The position numbers were made by a program, and so were the translations under genes. The notes under the pieces were generated by a model. That model worked only from the letters and a program-made list of their open reading frames with translations. It had not been told where the DNA came from and ran no database searches. Of a DNA stretch of 64,000 nucleotides, positions 21,306 through 31,683 are shown piece by piece. The stretch is from positions 1,422,865-1,486,864 of the forward strand of contig PSQN01000003.1 of the NCBI GenBank assembly GCA_002989075.1. Reading direction: 5' to 3'. Every line of letters begins with the position of its first letter. Position 1 is the stretch's first letter. Source of the stretch: Arthonia radiata (lineage: Eukaryota > Ascomycota > Arthoniomycetes > Arthoniales > Arthoniaceae).

Positions 21306-21851
21306 TCATCCCCTCGAATCCTCCACCCTCGGCATCCCATCGCCCTCCGTAACCGCCTCCCCGTCCATCTCCCCCGTCCCCGACCTCGTCGGTCCCTCCT
21401 CAGGACTAACACTCCCACTACTATTCAGCGTCCCCGTCGCACTCCCGCTCTCACTCCGCCCACTCTCAGGACTCACAATAAATAACTCCCCAAACATCCC
21501 CAATATCCGCTTCCGCCACACGATCCCCGGGCTTAACCCGATACTGGCCACACTAGCCGTCTGCTGCGGATTCCGCATTTCTTCAGCGTATTTGCGTTCG
21601 TCCTCGTATTGGAGGTCTTGCGCTTGGACGTCTATCCTGCTGGTTGTGCGGGAGATGGGTTTGCGGGTGAGGCGCAGGGATGTGGACGCATCGAGGTCGC
21701 GGATGAGGTCGGATTCGGTGGAGATTGTGTAGCCTTGTCGGACTGTGTAGACGAGGATGGGGGATGTGGAGGAGGGGGAGAGGGAGAAGCGGGAGGCGGA
21801 GGAGGTGGTGGAGGTGGAGAGGTCGGTGGATTGGGAGTTGAATGTGGACAT
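21306..21851 (-). CDS. Hypothetical protein
   Basis: An intronless frame of 181 aa from the ATG of MSTFNSQSTD. The stretch upstream on the minus strand (21852-22080) is almost pure C/A, typical of a long fungal leader. Residues 1-30 are Ser/Thr-rich. The middle part has an ordered look (LVYTVRQGYTISTESDLIRD, then LTRKPISRTTSRI and DERKYAEEMRNPQQTASVAS), and IVWRKRILGMFGELFIVSPES is the most hydrophobic stretch; the C-terminus is Gly/Ser/Glu-rich. I do not recognise a domain. The frame, the codon bias for C-ending codons and the leader support a real gene. Confidence 0.6.
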   Translation of the reverse strand: MSTFNSQSTDLSTSTTSSASRFSLSPSSTSPILVYTVRQGYTISTESDLIRDLDASTSLRLTRKPISRTTSRIDVQAQDLQYEDERKYAEEMRNPQQTASVASIGLSPGIVWRKRILGMFGELFIVSPESGRSESGSATGTLNSSGSVSPEEGPTRSGTGEMDGEAVTEGDGMPRVEDSRG

Positions 21852-23979
21852 TTCGTGGGGTGGGGTCACACTGGTTGGTGGCGCGATGGTGTGGAGCGCG
21901 TGGGAGTAGGTGGGTGGGTGTTGGTAGGCGGAGGTCGGTGTGGAGGCCCACGGGGAGGAGAGAATGATTGCTGTGGTTTGGTGTGTTGTGTAGGTAGAGG
22001 TGAGGTATAGGTGGAAAGTGTGGGTCGTAGGTGTTGTGTTGGTGTTTGATTCGCTGGCTGATGTGGTGTGATTGAAGGTGGTTCAGGCAAAAAGGTACTT
22101 GAAACGGTGGTTTCTATTGGGATGTGTGTCAGTGTCCGTCAAGTGATGCGGGGTGAATGCCTGTTGCGCAATGCGAACGACTGGCTGCGCAGTGTCCGCA
22201 CTTTGGATGCGTTTCGCTTTGTCGCAACGTGCGATGAGCGTGCGGGGAGCATTGAGCGCATCGCGCAAAGCGGTAGTATGCGGACAAGGGCAGAAGCGGA
22301 TGAGACTCACCTTGACGAAGCGCTGAGGGTCGCTTGCTTACGCTCAGAGGGATACGAGACGGAGAAGAGATGAAAAGGGCGCGCGTTGGTTCCGGATTGC
22401 GCTTCGTGGTCAAAGCGGGGTGGTGGCCCAGCAACACGTTTCAGCGCTTTGTGTGTCGACGGAAGTGTCGACGCCAATGGCTCAGGAACAAAGCAGAAAC
22501 AACAAGGAATATCAACAGTTGGCTGCGTGGGTTTGTCAGTCGTGCAAGAGTCAAACTTCTAGCACAGTCAGGCGCAGCAGATGGTGGTCGTTGCAAGTTG
22601 AAGAATGCCAAGGCCAGGGTCCGACTGGCGCCGTTGGACGTCATCGCTTAGGGTTGCCGCGAGAGAACGGCCAATTGGGGCCGTGAAGGGAATGTTAGCG
22701 TGCTTTCTGGCATCGCGTGAGGCTGGCTCTGGAATCATCTGGGGTCACAGGATGGTTTCTCTCCATCACTTCTATCTATCTCTGCGTGGAAGCGAACGTC
22801 GTCTTGTGTTCGTCCGCTGATGTCGAAATTGGTCATCTGGATCTGTCACTGTTTCACGGAGTTGTTCGTGGCCCCGATGCGGGGTGGATGCATGGATACT
22901 CGCAAACAATCGTGCGCATGCAAACATTCGATATCCTGCAACCCACGTCTTGCATTAGCTACAGGCGTTCCTGTGACGCTTGATCTTGAGAGACTCAGGA
23001 CAAACGCTGAGTCGGCAGCTTCATGATCGCTAGCGCTATTCCCCAATATGCACGGCGCCCCGAAGATAGTCGTATGGACGCCGAAAGACTGGGGCAGTGA
23101 GAAGCACCGCCGCACTCTCCCTCTGTGCTTATAAGCTTTACTAGCCATGTATGACTCTGGCGACAGTCTTGTAGCACCCATTGGCATGTGCAACGTGGAG
23201 ATCATTGCGTCACCGCAGTGTGACGAGTGTAATGCTCTGCGAAAATCACCCGATTAGCTCACAGAGGATATCATTCTATCGCTGATAGCTATATAGCCTA
23301 TACTGCATGAACAGCAGTGGCCTCGCGTTTGAACCCACCATCTCGTTTCATCCACCAAGAAGCTAACAACGCGCCTCGAATAGCGGCAATCTCAAAAGTT
23401 CTTCGATAGTCTCGATCGCTATCGAAAATGAGCAGCACTACAAACGGTGCAGATCTTGGGAAAATTCGTGAGTATCTTTGAGCTTCTTATGAGAATGGTG
23501 AGTTGATGATTGGCTATGTCTCTGTTTATTATACATGTTTTGTCAACCACACCTGGCGGAGGTGAGAGACGAAGCGCCTCGCCTGGCTTCGAGGCCTGAA
23601 AATCGTCCTCTTGCTTCAGGCAACGGCACATCAAGAACCGACCGGCTCCGTAGGGAAATTCTCTTCGAGAGCAGCAGGTGTATGAACTCTGATAGTACGT
23701 CTCAGTTGCTAAACAGCCAGGCTGCACTCTCTAGGTGAAGTTGCAGTGTGATGTTTCGGAAACCGTGCTTTCAGCCGCGAAGAAGGGGCTTCTTAAGCTT
23801 TTATGGTGTGGGTGTTTCGTGGCCGTGAGCGTCGTTCCACTGACATCAACCATGGATCTTTGACGACTCCGCATCGTGCTAGGATCATGTGGCGCTGCCA
23901 CAGACGCACATTTCGTCCCTGCTTGGCAAAAGCGTCCAAAGGGATATAGACGCGAAGGTCTTTGGAGCAGACGGCTTGT
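21852..23979. other. Intergenic, no supported gene
   Basis: The 230 bases next to 21852 are a C/A-rich (minus strand) leader of the hypothetical gene. Beyond that I see only short frames. A short start MSSTTNGADLGK at 23428 is followed by a GTGAGTATC donor, but no acceptor gives a convincing continuation, so it was not called. Confidence 0.4.
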
Positions 23980-25350
23980 CTAAGTGAAGCTGGGTGTCAA
24001 TATACCGAAGGGATCGCGGTCAGCCTCGCTAACAAGCACTTCCGCATCGCTCCACTTGGGCTTTAGTCTTTCTTTGAGATTGCGTTGGAGGACCATGCTC
24101 AGGTACCCACGCTCGCTGTTGCTATGGTCAAGGCAGATGACAGTTTGGCCCTTCTCAGTGGCCGCAAGTACTTCATGATGCGACATTTCGCCAGTCACCA
24201 GCAGGTCCACATGTTCGGTAAGTTTGGAAAATGTCGATCCGCCTGAGCCCGTGCATGTCGCGACGGCTTCGATGACGGTCTCCGAGATCTTTGGGGAGTC
24301 TCCAGGGTACGGTAGTGCTATCTTGATACCGGTAGGATGCTCCATGTTCTCGAGTAGATTCTCAAGAATCATGGCAAGGGGTTGGCGCGACTGGAAGCGG
24401 AGGACACGACCCATTCCAGCGCCAGGATGGTCGGGCACTTCCACTGTACCTGATACGATTGCCTTCCGCTTGCCTTGTGGACCTTGGCTGCGAGAAGGGT
24501 AAGTCAGTAATCTGGCGCAGCGATCATCATCCGTAACGGTAGCATGAAGACGTGACTCACAAGGACAAACCACCATTGGTTCTGAACTTTGGGAAGTCGC
24601 TCGAGACATATTTGTCTTGAATAGAAGGGTCCATATGTGGCCGATCAAGTCTTTTTGAGTCCGAGATCCGGTGCGCAGAAACTTCGCCTTTCTGCAACCT
24701 GCCGACGACCATGTTCATGAGCCAGTCAGCATTACCGCCGTCAGCTGCGTCGACAGCCGTGTGCGGGCAGTATACCTATGAGATGTCAGTTTCAGGAACG
24801 CTAGAACACTTCAGTAGGCGGCTGCAACGTCGATAGCAACCTTGCAGATGCTTCACTTACACTTATGCCTTCAGACGCAAGCCTCAATAACGACCTTTGC
24901 TGGCTGTCGGCTGTGGTAAGATGCTTTAACCCCTTGAAGATGATTGGATCTACGACAGGTTAGCGCTTACCTATTACAGAGGTAACCAACACGTGTCACC
25001 AACAACGACTTACGATAAGCGACGACTATACTAACATCCTTCTCGATAGCCTCGTCTGCAACGGCCGTCGTAAGATCGATAGTCAATAGCACTCGGTTCC
25101 GCAGAGGCTGCTTCCGGGTCATGTTGATTGTCGATTCGAGCAGTAAGCCCGTATTATCGAAGGATCTATCGGAAAGGGATTCGGGATAAAGTTTACGCAT
25201 GGCACATATCGCCGAATGCGTGAAGGGGGAAACACGGTCTTGGGATGACATTTTGGATGAGGTCGTAAGGGATCGATGCGTTGCGTTTCCTGCTGCTATG
25301 AGAATTTGCGGCCTTGTGACGTGTTTTGAGAGATATTTGAGAGTGATCAT
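23980..25350 (-). CDS. NIF3-like protein (NGG1-interacting factor 3 family)
   Basis: Four exons, 25350-25014, 24949-24861, 24775-24561 and 24487-23980 (introns 64, 85 and 73 nt), give 382 aa. Family motifs are in order: FDNTGLLLE near the start, AYHPIIFKGLKHLT (the YHPP-type metal-ligand motif), VYCPHTAVDAADGGNADWL, then GEMSHHEVLAA and LDHSNSERG near the end, which carry the conserved His and Glu of the dinuclear metal site. The biochemical role of eukaryotic NIF3 proteins is unsettled. The first 33 residues, before MSSQDRV, are basic and Ser/Thr-rich without acids (MITLKYLSKHVTRP), so a mitochondrial form from the upper ATG and a cytosolic form from the second ATG are both possible. Divergent from the F-box-like gene at 25733. 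Confidence 0.85.
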
Positions 25351-25732
25351 GAGGTTGGGACAGATCGGATGCAAGTGTTGGTAGTACATGCAGGTTTGAC
25401 AATAGGTGTCCAAGTCGGAAAAGGATGCGGTAAGCTAGTCCGAATGCGAAACTCCTTCAGGGGCTCGGGCCAAGACTCCCAAAGCTCCCCACATGGCTTG
25501 CCAATCGCGGCTTCGACAATTCTCTCAATACGCACTCACTGCAGCAGATGTAGTCGTCGTGCACAGCCAAAGGTGATGGTTCGTGAAACCCTCGTCTTGA
25601 CTACAAACGACATCTGGCATGCCAACATCTGGCATGCCAATGCCAAAAGTACCTGTGATTCTGCTGTGCTAGGACCACAGGTGTGACGAAAGCGTCTCTA
25701 CAACGGCCACGACTTTACCGCGCTGCCTCAGC
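25351..25732. promoter_or_regulatory. Divergent promoter with two TGGCATGCCA palindromes
   Basis: The 382 bp between the NIF3-like and F-box-like start codons hold two identical 10-bp perfect palindromes, TGGCATGCCA, at 25615-25624 and 25630-25639, inside a 15-bp direct duplication (ACATCTGGCATGCCA). Such spacing of dimeric sites, about one and a half helix turns, fits a transcription-factor site, but no factor is implied by the sequence. Confidence 0.45.
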
Positions 25733-27892
25733 ATGACAGACGCACACATTCGCCAACACCCTTTATGTGTCCCTGAAATTGTCCATGAAGTATTGAAATG
25801 GATATTCCAATCATCGACGCTGACGAAGTGCGCCCGCGTCAACTCAATCTGGTACTGGCAAGCCATACCATTTCTGTGGCATGGAGCTGCATTCGATAAC
25901 CGCGACGACAACAACACTAGCTTCAGAGCCCGGTGCGTAGGCTTGGGGCCCGCGCATGAAGCTTTGTTGGGTCTGCGCGAGGTTGGGCTTGGCCGGGCCA
26001 TGCGCTATCTGTCCTGCATAAGGGTCCTTCGTTTTGCGGGCTGGCCCACGCCGCAGGAAATTGAAGATTTGAAATTCTCTGGACGTGAGTGCTCTTTTTC
26101 TTGGGGATGAAAGCACAATGCTTCCGAGTTGCAAAAGCAGACAAAAGTACACACACGATCTTGACGCTGCCTGTTCTACGTGGCCTCACTGCGCGTATGT
26201 ATTGCTTGTCACAATAGTGTACCGCCGTACGCTCCCAACGTTGACGAGGTCGAGCATGCATTCTTGTGGCATGCTTCGCACAATAGGGTTCAGAGCCAAC
26301 AAAGTGCTGGCGTAGCAGTCCAGCAGGCAGTAAATAATATCTACTGTCGCTGCCTCAGGCCTGTTCGGTTCTCCTGAAAGCTTTCTGCTAAGAGCTATCT
26401 CTCAAGTCCATGGTACCTCATCCTGACACGCAAGTAAGCGCTACAGCTATCGAAAGAACAAATACATGTTCTTCTGCCGCAGACCTTCAGCTGCTGCTAG
26501 GGAATGACAATGGGAAATCACTCCGCGGCGTATTGTGGACCAACTCTGACTGCTGTGCTTAGTACTCAAGCACATCTACCCGCGAGTCGTAATTGTTGAG
26601 CCGCGTTTATCGCACGAAGTCAAGATTCTCTTAGATCAGATCCTCCAACCTCAACTAAGATACATACAATTCAAAGACGTCCCACGCGATGTGGACGACT
26701 TTCTACGGTCGATGCCAGGAAGATGTCCCCGCCTCAGATCAATGCCGCCTTTTACCAACGGAAACCGGTCCATCGCTTTCTTGGAATGCTTGCGCGGCCT
26801 GCCGTCGCTCACCCACGTTTGGGCTTGCGCTAATAGCGTCAGTCCCCAAAAGCAGCCCGAATTGATGGTTCATCTTCTGAGTGAACGTCCAGCAATGTCC
26901 TTCTTCGACCTGGACTTGTCGCCTCACGAAGAAGAGAGCGTATTACATGGATGGACTACAGAGAGGCTGGAAACAAGCGTCTGCGTTGCGCATCTGCGTC
27001 ATCTGCGCATTCAAGGCACCCGCGACGTCATCAGGGCTCTTCTTGAGCCCTTACTACCAACCTTGCAGAGTCTTCAATCAATCTGTCTCGAAGTTCAAAG
27101 GGTATGTTCAGAAACTGGTCCTTTCGTGAGCATGCTAGATCTGCTTTCACGGCTACCTGGCTTGACTCATGTCGAGCTAAGAGATCGCGCCAAACCGCGA
27201 TTAGCAGGAGACCCGCGAGGGCTTGACAACGAGCTAGAGAAATTTGCTAGGGCGACGCCCCGTCTGCGTCAGTTGAGCGCATACTGGGCCGTCCGAGGTG
27301 CTGAGTATCCTTTTCAAAAAATTGATGTCATGCCAATATTACTAAACCACTGGCCTGACTTGGAAATGCTTGCCCTATCTGGGCAAGTCACGTCCGAATT
27401 GACTGTCGAGCAACTTTGCGAAATGCAGGATCAGTGGTGAGTTGCTCAATGGCACTGCAGAGCGCGTGCATGCGAAGAGCCGTGGCTGAGGTACGGGTCA
27501 GGCGTAATTTAGAAGCGCTTCAACTTCCCTATTGGTCCTTTGACCTAGACTTTCTCCGATACGTGCCTCCAACGTTCCTGCTACCGCATCTGAAAAAGTG
27601 GGACTTGGGCCGGCTGAAGACCCGCAACGATATTGATGACGAAGACTGTTACTTGAAAATATTTTACTCACTGATGGATAAGCATCTACCCGCGCTCAGG
27701 GGGTTCCATTTCGACAGTCCGTCTGCCCTCAACGATTGTAACAACTTCCATAGATACGCCAAACTTACACACTATGTGCGTGGCAGGTGGGGCAACGATT
27801 CTTCCCAGTCATTCAAGGACGACGCGTGGGCGTACCATGGCCATGAGAGACTCGAAATTGAGGGGTTGATATTGGAGTCGCTGAAGGAGTAG
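25733..27892 (+). CDS. F-box-like protein with LRR-like C-terminal part
   Basis: Three exons, 25733-26084, 26563-27436 and 27502-27892, give 538 aa. Residues about 8-55 (VPEIVHEVLKWIF, then LTKCARVNSIWYWQAIPFLWH) fit an F-box with the usual Cys-Ala-Arg-Val-Asn core. The rest has Leu-rich segments (LPSLTHVW, LRHLRIQGTRD, LPGLTHVELRDR, LEALQLPYW), as in fungal F-box/LRR substrate receptors. The first intron is long for this locus (478 nt, GTGAGTGC to CTGAC...GCTTAG); an extra exon hidden in it cannot be excluded. The second intron is 65 nt. Frame is kept through all joins. The substrate is unknown. Confidence 0.75.
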
Positions 27893-29256
27893 AGCGCATG
27901 CCATGATCGTGGGAAGAGAAGAGCACCTAAGAAGGGGTGTAAGGATTCGAAACAGGTGAGTTACAGAGCGAGATGCCGGCGCTGTGGCGATGTTCTTTAT
28001 TAGCGCGATGATGGCATGGGCTATTGCCGCTGTTGCTTGCCTTTTTAGTGAGCAAGGGCACAATCGCATGGAATGTGCCTCAACACTCGTCACGCTTTGC
28101 TGACCTTTGAAAGCCAGCTGGATATGAGTTGAAGCTGACTTAGCACAACGAGCATTTTGCGAGCGTCAACGAATGTCAAGGATCCAACATGACCGTACTG
28201 CTATCCTACCGCGAGCAGCAATTGATAAATATGCGTGCAAGGAATTGATGTTGACAATGAGATCCTTTAGAGCAACATGAAGGCGAGTTCCATCGTCACA
28301 CTAGGAGGTAAGATTATTGTACCTTACGTACGCACGACTATGAAGATTTACGTGCTGCTACACATGTAATACGGTAAAACACTAACTCATCCCTCGCAAA
28401 TCAGTTTGTGTTCAGATACCTCTGCGCTGACACAGCCTCAAGTGCCAACTTGCAAAACTTGCCCCTCGGCCTCAGCGCTCGACTGCGGACGAATATTGTC
28501 CTTACTTAATCAGTTACTGGGCAATAGACGCTCCGCATTTGAGCAATAAGGAACAAGCAGGTGAAGCACTGAGGATGCACATGCTCTGTTCAACAGCCAA
28601 CCAGAGCCCCCTGGATTTTTGGGAAGCCGAAGAGGTGAACGCGTAAGGCCCTCTGCCCTCGATCTGCACGTCGCAAGCATTTTGGCCCCGCCGTGCCAGG
28701 AAGGGCTAACGCACGCGCTCTGTCCTCGCCCTGCAAAACGAGCTCTTCTGTCCTCGCTGAGATGCGTGTGGTCGATGCAACTATTTCTAGGCTTCTTTGT
28801 CGCAAGATTCAGGCGCTTCGATTTTTACGCTTGTTTAGGAAGTAGGAGCACTTCTATGCTTGACATGTGCCGAGGCGTCTGTGCGAGCGGTCTTCCCACG
28901 TTTACTAAAAAATCAGGCACCCTTGTGACGTTTACCATCCCTGTGAGCTGAGTCAAGGCGAGCCCCATCGAAGCCACCGCAGGCCACGCCGGTTCGTCGT
29001 CTTCGCCGCGAGCCGCTTGCGGTCGCAAACTTGTCAATTGATGGCTTCGGCATATCGCCATCCTTGTCCCGGCATACGTACTTTTCTACCTGCGTCTCAG
29101 CCAAGCGAGTCAGCGTCGGTGGCAAAGGCAGTCGAAGATGATATATCTTTTGGCTTATTCGTCTTTCTCTTCCTTCATTTCTCTTCCTCGGCATCAGCGA
29201 AAAGTGGCAGCTTCCCGGCCCATCGAGGACAAACATCAAACGTCGCGCATACGGCC
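27893..29256. other. Intergenic, no supported gene
   Basis: Short frames only; none has a domain or splice support. The last 100 bases before 29257 are the likely leader of member E. I saw none of the paired TTTTGACC blocks found upstream of its paralogue, member C. Confidence 0.4.
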
Positions 29257-30076
29257 ATGCCCACCATCAAGAACGGTAAAATTGATATGGGTAAATGGGA
29301 AGAGCTCGAGTGCCCAGACGACCCTCAGAGCCATATTGAAATATGCAACGCTTTTCGCGTCTGTCCCTGTTGCCCAGAGCGTCGTCCAATCTCTTGGCTT
29401 CTCTGCGCACTCGGCTGGAAGATCCTCGGACCATACAGCGCAGTCCTGAACTGCCTTGTTTGCCGTGGGTATGGGCAGGGCTGGACTTGCGTGTCACAAA
29501 TCCGTCCCGGAATCGGACGGTACGTGGCCGAAGTCGAAGGAAGCCAGATGCGAGTGTTCATGACAGCAGGTGATCAGTATGGCAGTGAGTGCATGCTCTG
29601 AAACACGCGAAGGGTCATCACTGACCGCACCAGTCATTGTGGGCCTGCAGGCTCGACTCGGCCACAATCTGCTCCCAGTGCCTCACACCCCTAGGATTCC
29701 CGCCAAGCGAGACATCGAGGCTGCAGACAAAGATGACGGCACCCCCGAGAATTCCATACTGGAGACTGAGGACAGCGAAAGCTCTCAGGACGGCCCAAAC
29801 ACTAAGCGCATCAAGCTGGAGAGCCCGAAGGGAGGCCAACCAGCGAAGATTGAGCTTGAGATCCTGAACGGTGTTCAGCTTGACATCAGAGTTAGACGGA
29901 TTACCTGCGGTGATGGAGGACACGGGGAGGGTATTCAGGTCAACATCGACGCAGCAGAGGGCATGAATGTCGGAATTCATGAGGCGCGTAATACTGATGC
30001 ATTATCGGAGCAGGATGAGTCGGACAACAAGGACAGCGAGACAGACGACGAGGATGAGGTTTCTGAGGCAGAGTGA
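29257..30076 (+). CDS. Cys-motif protein with acidic tail (member E), paralogue of member C
   Basis: Two exons, 29257-29584 and 29634-30076 (49-nt GTGAGT...CACTGAC...CCAG intron), give 256 aa. The motif is C36PCC39, RPISWLL at 43-49 and C66LVC69R, then GYGQGWT and QIRPGIG, as in member C. After the intron IIVGLQARLGHNL continues the match, and the intron is at the same place and phase. Member E then has about 135 extra residues absent from C: an Asp/Glu/Ser-rich part, TKRIKLESPK (a basic patch overlapping a SUMO-site-like IKLE followed by Ser-Pro), an ordered-looking stretch (AKIELEILNGVQLDIRVRRIT), and a strongly acidic end. Nuclear location is an inference. Function unknown. Confidence 0.78.
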
Positions 30077-30750
30077 TACTAACGGCGGTTGCCACACGGA
30101 TTGGCCAGCGGACGCCACATATTATCCGGCGGTATACTTTGAGACGAGTATCTGGACATTGGACGGCGAGTAGGATCGCTGAGCTACCTGGAGGGCCGCG
30201 TCCAACGCGCGGCATTCAGCATAGTATACCACGAGTCTCAAGCGCATTCACAATGCAACATAGCTCCACTTGACCCTGGAGTATTGCGTTTCGCAACATT
30301 GATCTACCACGGCACATGCTGTAGCCGTGCTATCATTCACTATTCTCTCCTCTTCCCATCTATGCTCTTCTTGCTCTTGCGTGCACGCATAAACGACAGC
30401 TAGGGTACGCGTAATGCTTTCTTGAGTAGCCTAATGTATACAAAAGTGAAGAGCACAGCATCGCTTCACCTGAGCCTTGGAAAAGGATCATTTGGTATCC
30501 AAATTACTGGCCTGGTCAAATCGAGAAATAAGTTTGAATATTAGCCTCCACATCTATTTGCTGCTTCTATGCTATCACATGCTTGTCGTAATTCAAGTCG
30601 CGCACGATAGCCTGGTTCACACTGAACAGCAACATGTACAACCCTATTATGTGTACCAAAAGATCCCGCCCGAGCGTGAACAATCAATTGAATCAAGAAT
30701 GGGATGCGTGCATTCGTACCAACGATACTTAGACGTACAACGGCATCATT
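30077..30750. other. Intergenic between convergent 3' ends
   Basis: Member E and the GH128 gene converge here, so this stretch should hold 3' UTRs and terminators only. No supported gene. Confidence 0.45.
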
Positions 30751-31683
30751 TCAGGAAGCCAGGATTGGCGGATACTTCCGTTGAACGGCTTTGAACGCTT
30801 CACCCACCGGCGTCAGCGAACCCTTCAGCGAAAGCTCCGATCCGGCATTTCCCACGTAATTGATTGCAGCCCACACGAACCCAACAACCGTTGGCGCGGT
30901 GTATGCCCATGCGACGAAGTCGGTCAAATATTTCGCCATCGTCTCGACAGGTACACCATTGCAGCCGACCTCGCCAAAGAAGATGTTCTTCCCGGGGTAA
31001 TGCGCATTGAGATCAGCGACCAGGGTGTGCGAGCTCGCCACGTCGCAGGAGTAGTCATGAAGGTTGATTGCCCAAAAGTCGTCGTAGCACCCGCAACGGG
31101 CAAAATACTCGTCGAGCCAGTCGAGCTGTGATTGCCACGCACAGTCCCCGACGCGGCCGTTTGTGCAGTTGGGGTAGTATTTGTTGACGGGGCTTGGGCT
31201 GATCAGCTTGACGACGCCTCCCCACTTCTCATTGATGACCTCAGTGTGCGGGCAGTAATTTTCAGCCGCCGCTGCCGCTGTCATGTTCGCGCCGGCGTGG
31301 CCGGGGCCCCACCAGTTGGGCTCGTTTTCGAGGATCACGGCCCAGGGCGGTTCATTGTCCGGCACTTTCGCCAGGAGATCGTCGTCCGATCGGCGGCCCC
31401 ATATGTAAGGAAGGAGATGGATGTCGGGGTTGTCACAGACGTTCAAGGTACCGTCAAGGTGGTTGTCCAGGCCCCAGTTGAAGAGAAGCTCTGGCGCGAT
31501 GTTGTTGACGTCCGAGCAGGCAGTGCTCATCTTGAACGGGTCTCCGAAAGCTGCGCCGTAATGGAACTCTTTGACTTGGAGTCAGTATCTGTGGGATGGG
31601 CATTAAGCGAAGAGACGCGCACCTTTTGCGACAGATAGGCTCGCAATACCCAATCCCGCTGCTACATAAACAAGGAAAGACAT
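30751..31683 (-). CDS. Secreted GH128-type beta-glucan hydrolase (Asl1-like)
   Basis: Two exons, 31683-31623 and 31568-30751 (54-nt intron), give 292 aa. Residues 1-18 (MSFLVYVAAGLGIASLSV) are a signal peptide. The rest is a glycosyl-hydrolase catalytic domain of the fungal Asl1/GH128 type, a TIM barrel cleaving beta-1,3-glucan: FNWGLDN near the start, AVILENEPNWWGPG (acid/base Glu in the NEP motif), VKLISPSPVN, CYDDFWAINLHDYSCD, then FFGEVGCNG (nucleophile Glu), and FVWAAINYVG near the end. Several Cys pairs suit a secreted protein. It probably acts on the fungal wall or on outside glucans. The assignment to GH128 rests on remembered motifs. Confidence 0.82.

Noticed and set aside
23325-23350. 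tRNA B-box-like sequence on the minus strand (GGGTTCAAAC)
   Set aside because: No A-box, anticodon arm or acceptor pairing nearby.
23428-23740. Possible small gene starting MSSTTNGADLGK with a GTGAGT donor
   Set aside because: No acceptor gives a lasting frame; the open frame at 23535-23738 is in a different phase for every good acceptor that I tried.
26180-26377. Frame with CIACHNSVPPY inside intron 1 of the second F-box gene
   Set aside because: The CxxC and Pro spacing recall the local box, but the second CxxCR half is missing and a direct splice over the region keeps the gene in frame.
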